NCBI RefSeq assembly: GCF_017874545.1
Contig: NZ_JAGGLT010000021.1
Coordinates: 1 to 54,776 of the forward strand
Reading direction: 5' to 3'
Length of the DNA: 54,776 nucleotides
DNA from: Thermoanaerobacterium butyriciformans
GTDB taxonomy: Bacteria; Bacillota; Thermoanaerobacteria; Thermoanaerobacterales; Thermoanaerobacteraceae
Below are positions 1-7,815 of the stretch, one piece after another. The position numbers and the translations under genes were made by a program. Under the pieces are notes generated by a model. The model saw only the letters and a list, made by a program, of their open reading frames with translations. It was not told the origin of the DNA and made no database searches. Each line of letters opens with the position of its first letter. The stretch's first letter is position 1.

Positions 1-129
1 TTCTTATTTTTATCGCAAAATCATTGTTATTTTTTGTATCTAATATCTAATTTATGTCATTGTATGCTGCTGGAAATTAGTTTCCGAAATCACTCTTATT
101 TCCGTTTGTGAATCTCCATAAAAATAAAA

Positions 130-162
130 GCCTTCAGGTATTAATGTATATTACATGAAGGC
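130..162 (-). terminator. Intrinsic terminator of the PTS operon
   Basis: A stem of GCCTTCA (130-136) and TGAAGGC (156-162) lies 53 bases after the IIC stop codon. On the minus strand it is followed by a T-rich run, as expected for Rho-independent termination. Nothing else is recognisable in bases 1-129. Confidence 0.75.
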
Positions 163-214
163 CTTTAATTTCACATTGAAGCAAATTATAATCGACTTTT
201 TAAGAAAATTATTT

Positions 215-1588
215 TCAAATATTGTTCACCTGTTTATTGCGACTTCTACCTAATGCATATAAAACTGCAACTACTAATAACAAAATTATTGTTCCAACTA
301 TTGGCGATACTGTCATCTCTTTAACCCATTTTGCAAATCCCAATCCTACAGTCGCATAAAATGGATCTCCAAATGTACTACCTGTAGATGCTAATGCACC
401 TGTATTAGGAATAAGATATCCTGTACCTACAGCGAGAACAATTCCCATTATGAATGGTCCAACTATAGCACCTTTCCAACCGCCTGTGCTATTCCCAAAT
501 ATTCCTGCAGTACCACCAGCAAAGAATGCAGGTACAATACCTGGTAAAATTATATAAAATGCACCTAATCCAAGTTGTACAAACATTCCAATTATCATGC
601 CAACAAACATTGAGATGAATCCAAAAACTAGTGCTGTAGGAGCATAGGGAAACATAACTGGGCAGTCAAGTGCTGGTATAGCACCTGGAACAACCTTTTC
701 CGATATACCTGTAAAAGCCGGAATTATTTCTGATAACATCATTCGAACACCAGAAAGTACAATAGTAACACCAGCTGCAAAAGTTAAGCCCTGCATTATA
801 GCATAAATTAACGGATTAGTGTCACCACTTATATTTTTAGATATATACGTATAGCCCGACATTACAACTGCAATAATAAAAATTATCATCATTGTTACAG
901 CCATGCCTGCAGTTGAATCTCTAAAAAAGCTTAACGATTTTGGTAATTTAAATTTTTCCGCACTGTCTTCAGGTTTACCAACAAATTTTCCTATCCATGC
1001 AGAAAACCAATATGCTACATCACCAGTGTGCCCAACTGTAAATTTTTCTCCATTCGTTATTTTGCTGGTATATGGATACAATAAAGCGGGCATAAAAGTA
1101 AAATACAATCCCATTGTCAAAGAACCTACTAAAAACAACACAATTCCACTTAGATTTGCAACTGATACATAAATTGCAGTTACAAAAAGAGAAACGTAAA
1201 ACATAATATGTCCTGTAAGATATATAAACTTAAATCTACTGATTCTTGCCAATATTATGTTTACAATAAATCCTCCTACCATTACTAATGCGCCCATTGT
1301 ACCGAAATTTTTCAAAGCAAATGGTAACACTGCTTCATTTGTTGGCATTATTCCTTTTATATTAAAACTATGATTCATTATTGTACCAAGTGGTGATAGA
1401 GATCCACTTATTACACTTGCACCAGCACCTATAATTACAACACCTATAATTGTCTTTAGTGTTCCCATTACGACTTGGTTTGCAGGTCTTTTTTGTAAAA
1501 TAAGACCTATTAAAGCAACAATACCAAGTAAAATCGATGGCTGAGACAGAAGCTGAAAAACGATAAACTTGATAATATCCATTAACAT
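215..1588 (-). CDS. PTS transporter subunit IIC, ascorbate (UlaA/SgaT) type
   Basis: Membrane component of a phosphotransferase system, predicted to move a sugar or sugar acid across the membrane while it is phosphorylated by the IIB partner. The 457-residue protein is almost entirely hydrophobic with about ten to twelve membrane segments. Its length and glycine-rich loops (for example GTAGIFGNSTGGWKGA) match UlaA/SgaT-type IIC proteins. The start ATG follows GGGAGGAAG at good spacing. It lies 55 bases after the IIB gene and is the last gene of a regulator-IIB-IIC operon. Substrate cannot be read from sequence: ascorbate is the founding substrate, but many Firmicute members have other or unknown ones, and no ula catabolic genes are beside it. 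The neighbouring KDG genes make a uronate-related compound conceivable, which is a guess. Confidence 0.85.
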   Translation of the reverse strand: MLMDIIKFIVFQLLSQPSILLGIVALIGLILQKRPANQVVMGTLKTIIGVVIIGAGASVISGSLSPLGTIMNHSFNIKGIMPTNEAVLPFALKNFGTMGALVMVGGFIVNIILARISRFKFIYLTGHIMFYVSLFVTAIYVSVANLSGIVLFLVGSLTMGLYFTFMPALLYPYTSKITNGEKFTVGHTGDVAYWFSAWIGKFVGKPEDSAEKFKLPKSLSFFRDSTAGMAVTMMIIFIIAVVMSGYTYISKNISGDTNPLIYAIMQGLTFAAGVTIVLSGVRMMLSEIIPAFTGISEKVVPGAIPALDCPVMFPYAPTALVFGFISMFVGMIIGMFVQLGLGAFYIILPGIVPAFFAGGTAGIFGNSTGGWKGAIVGPFIMGIVLAVGTGYLIPNTGALASTGSTFGDPFYATVGLGFAKWVKEMTVSPIVGTIILLLVVAVLYALGRSRNKQVNNI

Positions 1589-1643
1589 ATTGTACTTCCT
1601 CCCACTTTAAAATTATTTTAGTTACTCACTGTTGTAGATAAAA

Positions 1644-1931
1644 CTATGTCAGCCCTAATTCTTTAACCCTTTCAGTAACTTTTTCCTCAATCTCGTCTTT
1701 TTTGAAAAAATTTTTAATGTAAATAATCTTCTTTGGGTCAACACCAACAAACGAATCCTTAAGTTCTTCTACCGTCACAATAAAATCAAAACTTTCGCCT
1801 ATTATTGATGCAACTCCTGCAGTTTGAACATCATTTTCAATTCCCAATTTATCTAATACAGCTCTTACATGAATTTTAGCTATCATACTGCTACCAAGCC
1901 CCTGAGGGCAAACCGTAAACACTTTTACCAT
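1644..1931 (-). CDS. PTS subunit IIB, lactose/ascorbate type
   Basis: Small cytoplasmic phosphocarrier of 95 residues that passes phosphate from IIA to the substrate bound by IIC. The N-terminal motif VCPQGLGSS contains the cysteine (residue 8) that carries the phosphate in this family, followed by the usual alpha/beta fold. Length is normal for a free-standing UlaB/SgaB-type IIB. Start ATG is preceded by AAAGGAGCTG. It sits 18 bases downstream of the regulator gene and 55 bases upstream of the IIC gene, so the three are probably one transcript. No separate IIA gene is present in the window; the regulator upstream carries a IIA domain. Confidence 0.88.
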   Translation of the reverse strand: MVKVFTVCPQGLGSSMIAKIHVRAVLDKLGIENDVQTAGVASIIGESFDFIVTVEELKDSFVGVDPKKIIYIKNFFKKDEIEEKVTERVKELGLT

Positions 1932-1949
1932 TGCTATTTCAGCTCCTTT

Positions 1950-4091
1950 TTACTTACATTCTGTTATTCCACCATTGATGATTAAGTTTACCACATCATA
2001 AATATCATCTGCAAATTTTATCTTTTGTACTTTCTCATCATCTCCCAACAATTCCACCAATTCCGATAATGCTTTTAAGTGTGATGAATGGTCAACTGCA
2101 CACAAGCATACGACTATTTTTACTGGATCGTTTTCCTTATTGCCAAAATTGACTGGATTTTTAAGAGTGATGAGGCTCATGCCTATTTTCTTAGCTCCTG
2201 ATTCTGGTCTTGCATGTGGCATTGCTATACCTGGTGCAATGACGATATACGGCCCTATCTCTTTCACAGAATCTATCATTGCGTCTATATACCTATGCTC
2301 TATAGCTCCCTCTTTTTCTAAAAGCTCACCCCCAATCCTAACTGCTTCTTCCCAATCTTTTACTTCAACATTCAGCCTAATCGTCTTTTCTGTCAAAAGG
2401 TCTTTTAACAATGGTTCTGCAACTCCTCTCTCTTCGTTTACATCTTCTAAATCTAAAAATTCTTTAAGTTCTTCGATGAGTTTTTGCCTGTTTAAAATGC
2501 TGCAATGCTTTTCAATGATTTCAATTAGATCGTCTAACTTGATTGCGTATGTCCTGTCATTTCTTATAAACAATTTCAACTTCTCAATGTCGTTTTCAGT
2601 TAACAATGGATTTACAACGACAGTCTTAATTCCTTCCGCTTCCACTGGAACAGTAGACACTATCAAATCAACGTGTTTTTTCTTTAATTGGTCTTTTACT
2701 TGATGGTATGCAACAGTTCCTTTTATATTTACGTTGAAAACCGATTGAAGCCTTGATGACAGCATCTTTGCCGTTCCGATTCCTGTGCCGCATACAACCA
2801 ACACATCCATTTTCCCACTGCTTGATGCTTTTTGTCTCTCAATTGCTGCACCGAAATGCATCACAAAATACCCAACTTCTTCATCATTAAGCCTATTTCC
2901 AGCGTATTCTTCTAGTGGCCTTAAACCTCTTTTTACTATTTCAAAAAGTTTGCTGTAATTTCTCTTTATTTCATCTAGTACTGGATTCTTTAAATCAAGT
3001 CCATGGCTTAACCTGTATATTGTAGGCCTTACGTGCTCTAAAAGTCCTTCAAAAAGCTGTCCATCTTTAGATAAATCTATATTTACTTCTTTTTCTACAT
3101 TGTTGATGATTTTCTTAGTCATGAGTTCCAATTCAAGCCAATTTTCCTCTTTGTTATTCTTTTTGTTCGTAACACTACTCCCCAACAGATGTACTGTTAT
3201 ATAGCCAATTTCATCAATCGGTATATTAACTTTAAAATGTTCTTCAAGCATCTTAGCTATATTTGAAGCAACACTGAATTCTTTTGTCATTTCCAATGAT
3301 TTAAGCTCATCAGTTGGCATTACTATGTCTCTTCCAAGCTCTATTCTTTTTATGGTGATTGCAATGTGTATTACAAGCCCTGTAAAGGCTGCATCTGAAA
3401 ATACTGTCTCAAGTTCACTTTCTGCAGTCTTTATACAATCTTCGATGTACGATAAATCGATATTCTCAAAAAGCTTCTTTATTTCGTTGTCCATACCCAC
3501 ATTTATTCTCGTGTATATCGGTGATTTAACTATATCCAGCGCCCTATCGATATCGACTGTCTCTGTAAGAAGCTCTATAGCAGCTTTTCTAAGTTTTTTC
3601 TCATCACCTAAAACTTTTAATCCATACTTAGGTACTGACTTAAGCTCAAGTCCATGATCATAAAGCCATTTCCTCACTTTACTGAGGTCATTTATAATAG
3701 TGCTTCTAGATACCATAAGATTATCTGCAAGTGCATTAATTGTTGTATAATCCTTCTGACCAATTAGATTGCTTAAGATAATGTTTACTCTTTCTTTCTG
3801 TGATAACGCATAATAGTAAATACTAACGTCATCTAAAAGTTCTAATGCCTTATTTTTGTCTTCTAATGATTCAGAAAATTTCACACCTACGTTAGGCTTT
3901 CTTATTAATTGTGGCAAATTATTGTACTTTAAGAATTCATCAATTTCATCAAGGTCGTATCTTATAGTCCTTGAGCTAACTTTAAATGAACTGGCCAGTT
4001 CAGTGATCTTGACGGGGAGGCTTGAATTAAGAAGCTTTATCAATATTTGTGTGCATCTTTCATTGAGTATGATAATTATCACCTCTTTCAT
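1950..4091 (-). CDS. PRD-containing transcriptional activator with IIB and IIA domains (LicR/MtlR type)
   Basis: Transcriptional regulator controlled by PTS phosphorylation, expected to activate the IIB-IIC operon. Domains in order: DNA-binding HTH (about 1-65), a second Mga-like HTH (about 85-150), two PTS regulation domains with conserved histidines (GLVIHIAI, YITVHLL; then LLEHVRP, YFVMHFG), a IIB-like domain with a cysteine in VVCGTGIGTA (about 430), and a C-terminal type-2 IIA domain with the phosphorylatable histidine in AMPHARPE. At 713 residues it is full length. The start is uncertain: the ATG at 4091 has no ribosome binding site, while AAAGAGGTGAT lies just inside it (4088-4078), which would favour initiation a few codons later at a non-standard codon near 4076-4071, or at GTG 4082. 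Nothing further downstream offers an ATG in frame before the HTH. Confidence 0.88.
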   Translation of the reverse strand: MKEVIIIILNERCTQILIKLLNSSLPVKITELASSFKVSSRTIRYDLDEIDEFLKYNNLPQLIRKPNVGVKFSESLEDKNKALELLDDVSIYYYALSQKERVNIILSNLIGQKDYTTINALADNLMVSRSTIINDLSKVRKWLYDHGLELKSVPKYGLKVLGDEKKLRKAAIELLTETVDIDRALDIVKSPIYTRINVGMDNEIKKLFENIDLSYIEDCIKTAESELETVFSDAAFTGLVIHIAITIKRIELGRDIVMPTDELKSLEMTKEFSVASNIAKMLEEHFKVNIPIDEIGYITVHLLGSSVTNKKNNKEENWLELELMTKKIINNVEKEVNIDLSKDGQLFEGLLEHVRPTIYRLSHGLDLKNPVLDEIKRNYSKLFEIVKRGLRPLEEYAGNRLNDEEVGYFVMHFGAAIERQKASSSGKMDVLVVCGTGIGTAKMLSSRLQSVFNVNIKGTVAYHQVKDQLKKKHVDLIVSTVPVEAEGIKTVVVNPLLTENDIEKLKLFIRNDRTYAIKLDDLIEIIEKHCSILNRQKLIEELKEFLDLEDVNEERGVAEPLLKDLLTEKTIRLNVEVKDWEEAVRIGGELLEKEGAIEHRYIDAMIDSVKEIGPYIVIAPGIAMPHARPESGAKKIGMSLITLKNPVNFGNKENDPVKIVVCLCAVDHSSHLKALSELVELLGDDEKVQKIKFADDIYDVVNLIINGGITECK

Positions 4092-4256
4092 TATTAATTA
4101 TATTATCATTTATCTTGCTTGAAAAGCTTAACATTTTTCACTTCAATTGTGGCAAAACTGTACTATAACCAACGCCTTACTAATATATTTCCCCGAACTA
4201 AATTTATTTTCTCCTGTTATTTTCTATAAAATCTTTCGCTTTTGTATTTTTGAACA

Positions 4257-4292
4257 TAAAAATACCGCCTCGACTTATCATGTCTTAGCGGT
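4257..4292 (-). terminator. Probable terminator after the immunity-like gene
   Basis: ACCGC (4264-4268) pairs with GCGGT (4288-4292), with further GAC/GTC pairing inside; on the minus strand the hairpin is followed by ATTTTT. It lies just after the stop of the small gene ending at 4302. Confidence 0.55.
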
Positions 4293-4301
4293 TTAGTTTA
4301 T

Positions 4302-4598
4302 CTATGCAGTTTTAATGCTAATATTTTTAAGTTTTTTAAGATTTATTTTGACTTTATGATTTAATTCATCATCATCGATTAAATACTTGGTTTTTTCTCT
4401 GATGTTCGCATCTGACTCATAATATGCTATTGCTTCCCTTATATTATCTAATACATTATAAATTTTTTTATCATAATCATAGATAGCTTCTTCTGCTTCA
4501 TAGAAATATGACTCGAACTTCTCAGCAAATGATTTTGCATCTATCTCACCTATTAAATACTTATTAGCTAATTCAACTAAATACTCTACTGCTTTCAT
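4302..4598 (-). CDS. Colicin-D-immunity-like small protein (orphan)
   Basis: A 98-residue acidic, helical protein. The ending DANIREKTKYLIDDDELN and the start LANKYLIGEIDAKSFAEKF resemble the colicin D immunity/BsmI family (short helical proteins that bind and block a tRNase toxin); the family call is by recalled pattern and not by a search. Strong ribosome binding site GGAGGGCGATTG in front of the ATG supports a real gene. It follows kdgK by 66 bases with no terminator between, so it may be carried by the kdg transcript, and it has its own terminator after it. No toxin gene is next to it. Alternative: an unrelated helical protein of unknown function. Confidence 0.55.
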   Translation of the reverse strand: MKAVEYLVELANKYLIGEIDAKSFAEKFESYFYEAEEAIYDYDKKIYNVLDNIREAIAYYESDANIREKTKYLIDDDELNHKVKINLKKLKNISIKTA

Positions 4599-4664
4599 TC
4601 AATCGCCCTCCAATCTAGTTTAGGTCTCTTTCTCGCTATTACGGTTTTAATATCTCCATTATCC

Positions 4665-5600
4665 CTAATTTTCTTTCATAAATTTTTCTAATGTCTCTCT
4701 ATCCGGCAGTCCATCGTTGTCACCTGGTGACATGATTATTATCGCTCCTATTGCATTGCCTCTTTTTACTGCATCTTTAAGTGTAAGCCCTTCTAGTAAT
4801 CCGCTTATGACACCTGTTGCAAATCCATCTCCGGCACCAACCGTATCAACTATTCTTTCCACTTTATAGCCACTTACAGTAAAGCTCTCATCTTTTGTCT
4901 TGACATACGCTCCTTTATCGCCGATCTTGATTATGACAGTTTCTACGCCTCTGCCTAGATAATAGTCAGCTATATCGTCTGGATTTTCTGTTCCTGTCAA
5001 AATAAAGCCTTCTTTTATACCTGGCATGACTATGTCACACCTAGATGCGATGTCGTTTAACGTAGACACCATCTCATCTTCGCTTTTCCACAGGCTCTTT
5101 CGTATATTGGGATCAAATGAAGTCCTTATGCCATTTTGTTTTCCAATCCGAATCATTTTGTAGACAGTATCCAATGTATCTTTTGAAAGAGCCGCTGTTA
5201 TGCCCGTAATGTGTATATGCTTAAGCTGACTTACATCGCAATCAATGTCATCTGGTGTCACGTGTGATGCCGCTGAGCCCTTTCTAAAGTAAAATATATC
5301 CGGATCACCCTCTGATGTCTTTGATTTAAGCATGAACCCTGTTGGATATTCATCAGTAAATTTTATCGATGAAACATCAATTTTTTCTTCAGACAACTTT
5401 TCATAAATGTATCTTCCAAAAGGGTCATTACCAAGCTTCGTAATGTACTTTACAGTATGCCCAAGCCTGCTTAAGCCTATTGCAACATTTGCTTCTGCTC
5501 CTGCCAATGCCTTTGTAAACTTGTTTACTCTATCAAGTGTCCCTTCTTCATCTGCTATAAATAAAGCCATGGGTTCTCCAACCAATAAAACTTTAGCCAA
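4665..5600 (-). CDS. kdgK: 2-keto-3-deoxygluconate kinase
   Basis: PfkB/ribokinase-family sugar kinase predicted to phosphorylate 2-keto-3-deoxygluconate (KDG) to KDPG with ATP in the cytoplasm. The 311-residue length is typical. The N-terminal substrate region (GEPMALF, AGAEANVAIGLSRLG) and the C-terminal DTVGAGDGFATG with the catalytic aspartate are intact. The start is TTG at 5600, preceded by AGTAGGTGATATT; no better in-frame start exists. It follows kdgA by 21 bases and shares the operon with kdgR and kdgA, which fixes the substrate as KDG rather than fructose or ribose with good probability. Confidence 0.9.
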   Translation of the reverse strand: MAKVLLVGEPMALFIADEEGTLDRVNKFTKALAGAEANVAIGLSRLGHTVKYITKLGNDPFGRYIYEKLSEEKIDVSSIKFTDEYPTGFMLKSKTSEGDPDIFYFRKGSAASHVTPDDIDCDVSQLKHIHITGITAALSKDTLDTVYKMIRIGKQNGIRTSFDPNIRKSLWKSEDEMVSTLNDIASRCDIVMPGIKEGFILTGTENPDDIADYYLGRGVETVIIKIGDKGAYVKTKDESFTVSGYKVERIVDTVGAGDGFATGVISGLLEGLTLKDAVKRGNAIGAIIIMSPGDNDGLPDRETLEKFMKEN

Positions 5601-5621
5601 AATATCACCTACTTATCTAAT

Positions 5622-6242
5622 CTACTTTACTGCATTTACAAGCCTTTTTGCTCTCTCTTCCAAAAGGTCCAGATTGTCAAAATTAATTCCTTTTGTCAGA
5701 TAACCACCTACGCCAACTGCATAAGCGCCATTTTCAAACCATTCATTGATATTCTCGTCATTTACACCACCTGTCGGCATGAATTCAAGGAATGGGAAGG
5801 GTCCTTTAAGAGACTTTATAATCTTTGAATCTACAAATTCACCTGGGAAAAGCTTTATAACTTCTGAGCCCATCTTGTAAGCTTTAAACATCTCCGTAGT
5901 CGTTGCTGCTGCCATTGAGAAAAATACATCATTTTTTTTGCAGTATGATGCAACTTCCTCAACTATGCACGGCGTCACAACGAAATCTGCTCCATTTCCT
6001 ACAGCTTCCTCCGCCTGGCTCAATTCCAATACTGTCCCTGCACCTACGATTTTATCCGGGTATTTCTTCTTAAGCTCCTTTATTAGTTTTCCAGCGCCTT
6101 CAACGGTATATGTTATTTCTATTATGTTTATACCGCATTCTATTACCTTTTCTGCCATCTTCATTCCCAAGTCATAGTCTTTGCACCTTATAACTGAAAA
6201 TATCCCCTTCTTTGTCTTTTCTTTTATCTCTTTAAAACTCAT
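5622..6242 (-). CDS. kdgA: KDPG aldolase (2-dehydro-3-deoxyphosphogluconate aldolase)
   Basis: Class I aldolase that splits KDPG into pyruvate and glyceraldehyde 3-phosphate, the last step of KDG/uronate breakdown. The sequence shows the TIM-barrel family marks: the Glu in IIEITYT, the TPCIVEEV segment, and the Schiff-base lysine in EVIKLFPGE. The predicted product is 206 residues from ATG 6242, which has AAAGGATGA at proper spacing; an ATG at 6251 would add three residues but sits directly on the ribosome binding site. It lies between kdgR (31 bases) and kdgK (21 bases). Some members also split 4-hydroxy-2-oxoglutarate. Confidence 0.92.
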   Translation of the reverse strand: MSFKEIKEKTKKGIFSVIRCKDYDLGMKMAEKVIECGINIIEITYTVEGAGKLIKELKKKYPDKIVGAGTVLELSQAEEAVGNGADFVVTPCIVEEVASYCKKNDVFFSMAAATTTEMFKAYKMGSEVIKLFPGEFVDSKIIKSLKGPFPFLEFMPTGGVNDENINEWFENGAYAVGVGGYLTKGINFDNLDLLEERAKRLVNAVK

Positions 6243-6273
6243 AAAACTCATCCTTTCATTTTAATATATTTAT

Positions 6274-7299
6274 TTAATGAGATCTGGTAGATCTCCTTAT
6301 TACAAGCTCTGCCTTTAAAACCAGCTTCTTAGGTACAATCTCACCGCTATCGTTTATCCTATTAAGCAGCATTTTGGCTGATTCCACGCCAACTTCATAG
6401 GTAGGCTGTGATATGGTAGTAATACCTGGCGGTATAAGTGATGCCCAACCCCAATCGTCATATCCGCACACCGCCACGTCATCAGGTATCTTTAATTTTA
6501 GCTTATTTACAACTTGCAGCACATTTAAAAGCACAACTCCATTTACAGTAAACAAAGCCGTCCTGCACTTCCTGCAATCTTTCATCATTGATATTATTTT
6601 CTCTTCAATCTTGCTTAAACCACCATCTACTTCAAATATCAAATTGTTGTTATCTATTCCGTATTTTTTGCAAACGTCTAAAAATGCTTGTTTTCTCTCA
6701 TTGCGAGTACTTATATCGCCTATCCTTTCAGTAAAAAAGCCTATTCTATTGTAGCCGTTTTTGATTAAGTGCAGTATAAGCTCAGACGTCACCTCATAAT
6801 TATTTACAACAACCGTATCAAAAACTGTATCTTTTATGCTCCTATCTGCAAGGACAATCGGCAGGCCTTTTTTTGAAAGCTCTATCAAAAAATCGTCGTT
6901 GCCTCCAGCAGTGTTTATTATAAGCCCGTCTATATTGTTGTCTAAAAGTGATAAGATGTACTCTCTTTCCTTTGTGGCATCGTTGTCTGTGCTGGCTATT
7001 ATCAAGTTATATCCGTTTTCTTTCAAGACTTTCTCTATTCCCTTAACAAGTATAGATGAAAAATGATTGCCTATGTCAGAAACAAGGACACCTATGAGAT
7101 TTGATCTATTAAGCTTTAAACTTCGTGCTAAATTATTGGGTCTATAGTTAAGCTCCTCTATGACTTTTTTGATGTTTTCTCTTGTGGCGTCAGACATATA
7201 CTCATAACGACCATTTAAAAACCGGGAAATAGTCGTCTTTGATACACCAGCTCTTTTCGCAACATAATCAATTGTAATCTTAAAGTTATCATTGTTCAT
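6274..7299 (-). CDS. kdgR: LacI-family repressor of the KDG operon
   Basis: LacI/GalR-type repressor of 341 residues. The N-terminal HTH (VAKRAGVSKTTISRFLNGR, about 10-30) and hinge helix (NYRPNNLARSL) are followed by a periplasmic-binding-protein-like effector domain. First gene of an operon with kdgA and kdgK, so it most likely responds to KDG or KDPG and represses its own operon. The start ATG follows GGTGATGCC. A LacI-type palindrome lies at 7327-7345, immediately after the predicted transcription start, consistent with autoregulation. The symbol rests on context as much as on the protein itself. Confidence 0.82.
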   Translation of the reverse strand: MNNDNFKITIDYVAKRAGVSKTTISRFLNGRYEYMSDATRENIKKVIEELNYRPNNLARSLKLNRSNLIGVLVSDIGNHFSSILVKGIEKVLKENGYNLIIASTDNDATKEREYILSLLDNNIDGLIINTAGGNDDFLIELSKKGLPIVLADRSIKDTVFDTVVVNNYEVTSELILHLIKNGYNRIGFFTERIGDISTRNERKQAFLDVCKKYGIDNNNLIFEVDGGLSKIEEKIISMMKDCRKCRTALFTVNGVVLLNVLQVVNKLKLKIPDDVAVCGYDDWGWASLIPPGITTISQPTYEVGVESAKMLLNRINDSGEIVPKKLVLKAELVIRRSTRSH

Positions 7300-7326
7300 G
7301 GCATCACCAGCATTTTAATTTTAGAA

Positions 7327-7345
7327 ACCAGTTTACGAAACCGGT
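7327..7345. promoter_or_regulatory. Putative KdgR operator
   Basis: Interrupted palindrome ACCAGTTTACGAAACCGGT: ACC-GTTT on one side mirrors AAAC-GGT on the other. It lies between the predicted transcription start (about 7346) and the kdgR start codon, the usual place for a LacI-family autorepressor. Binding is inferred. Confidence 0.6.
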
Positions 7346-7356
7346 ATATATATTAT

Positions 7357-7381
7357 ATTCTACATAATTTTTAAAAATCCT
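7357..7381 (-). promoter_or_regulatory. Sigma-H-like promoter of the kdg operon
   Basis: On the minus strand AGGATTT (7381-7375), 14 bases, GAAT (7360-7357). This fits the sigma-H consensus (AGGAWWT, about 14, GAAT). The xylA promoter has the same elements at the same spacing with the flanking text AAGAAGGATTTTT and TGTAGAATATA also shared. No good sigma-A pair is seen here. Confidence 0.55.
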
Positions 7382-7540
7382 TCTTGTTTAAATTAAAGTT
7401 AGTAAACTTTTCTCTCTAAAGTAGAGAACATTATTTTGTAAAAATATATATAACTATTAAATTCCCATAAGAAAATTTAGAAAAGCGAAAGACAATCCTA
7501 AAAATAGTATAAAAAGATTTAAGAAAAGTATAAAAAAAAG

Positions 7541-7569
7541 TTGACAGTATAAAACAAGTGAAATATAAT
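7541..7569 (+). promoter_or_regulatory. Perfect sigma-A promoter (plus strand)
   Basis: TTGACA (7541-7546), 17 bases, TATAAT (7564-7569): exact consensus at ideal spacing. It points away from the kdg operon into an intergenic region with no conventional gene, and drives the small RNA predicted at 7576-7648. Confidence 0.85.
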
Positions 7570-7575
7570 AAACAT

Positions 7576-7648
7576 AGAGATGTTGGAGGAAAGGTTAATG
7601 TGCTACTCGGATAAGAGCATTCCTGTGCAGAGGTTAATGCTCTTTTTT
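7576..7648 (+). ncRNA. Candidate small RNA of about 70 nt
   Basis: A transcript from the consensus promoter at 7541-7569 would start near 7576 and end at an intrinsic terminator: GAGCATT (7615-7621) pairs with AATGCTC (7636-7642), extended inside by CCT/AGG, followed by six T. A strong ribosome binding site GGAGG (7585-7589) precedes an ATG at 7598 that opens a 39-codon frame (to 7717), but the terminator falls inside that frame. It may therefore be a regulatory RNA, or an attenuated mini-ORF read only on read-through. No known RNA family was recognised. Confidence 0.55.
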
Positions 7649-7753
7649 GTTTTGACCAATTTCAATCTTGAATTCCAAATGAAAATTGACTTTACCTTCA
7701 ACATCTCACGAATATAGGGAGTGGTGCTCTTTCCGATCATTAACCTTAATGAT

Positions 7754-7783
7754 ATTATAGCATATATAATTATTTCGTTACAA
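7754..7783 (-). promoter_or_regulatory. Opposing promoter (minus strand)
   Basis: TTGTAA (7783-7778), 18 bases, TATAAT (7759-7754) on the minus strand. A transcript would start near 7747 and run against the plus-strand small RNA, overlapping it completely. Confidence 0.5.
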
Positions 7784-7784
7784 C

Positions 7785-7810
7785 AAAAAAAATGCGCACA
7801 TACGGCGCAT
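7785..7810 (-). terminator. Terminator of the beta-CASP hydrolase gene
   Basis: ATGCGC (7792-7797) pairs with GCGCAT (7805-7810) over a 7-base loop; on the minus strand the stem is followed by an uninterrupted T run. It lies six bases after the stop codon. Confidence 0.85.
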
Positions 7811-7815
7811 ATTGT

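Noticed and set aside
903-1172. Long open frames on the strand opposite to clear genes throughout the window
   Set aside because: They mirror the codon pattern of the real genes, lack ribosome sites and show no family features; for example 903-1172 opposite the IIC gene.
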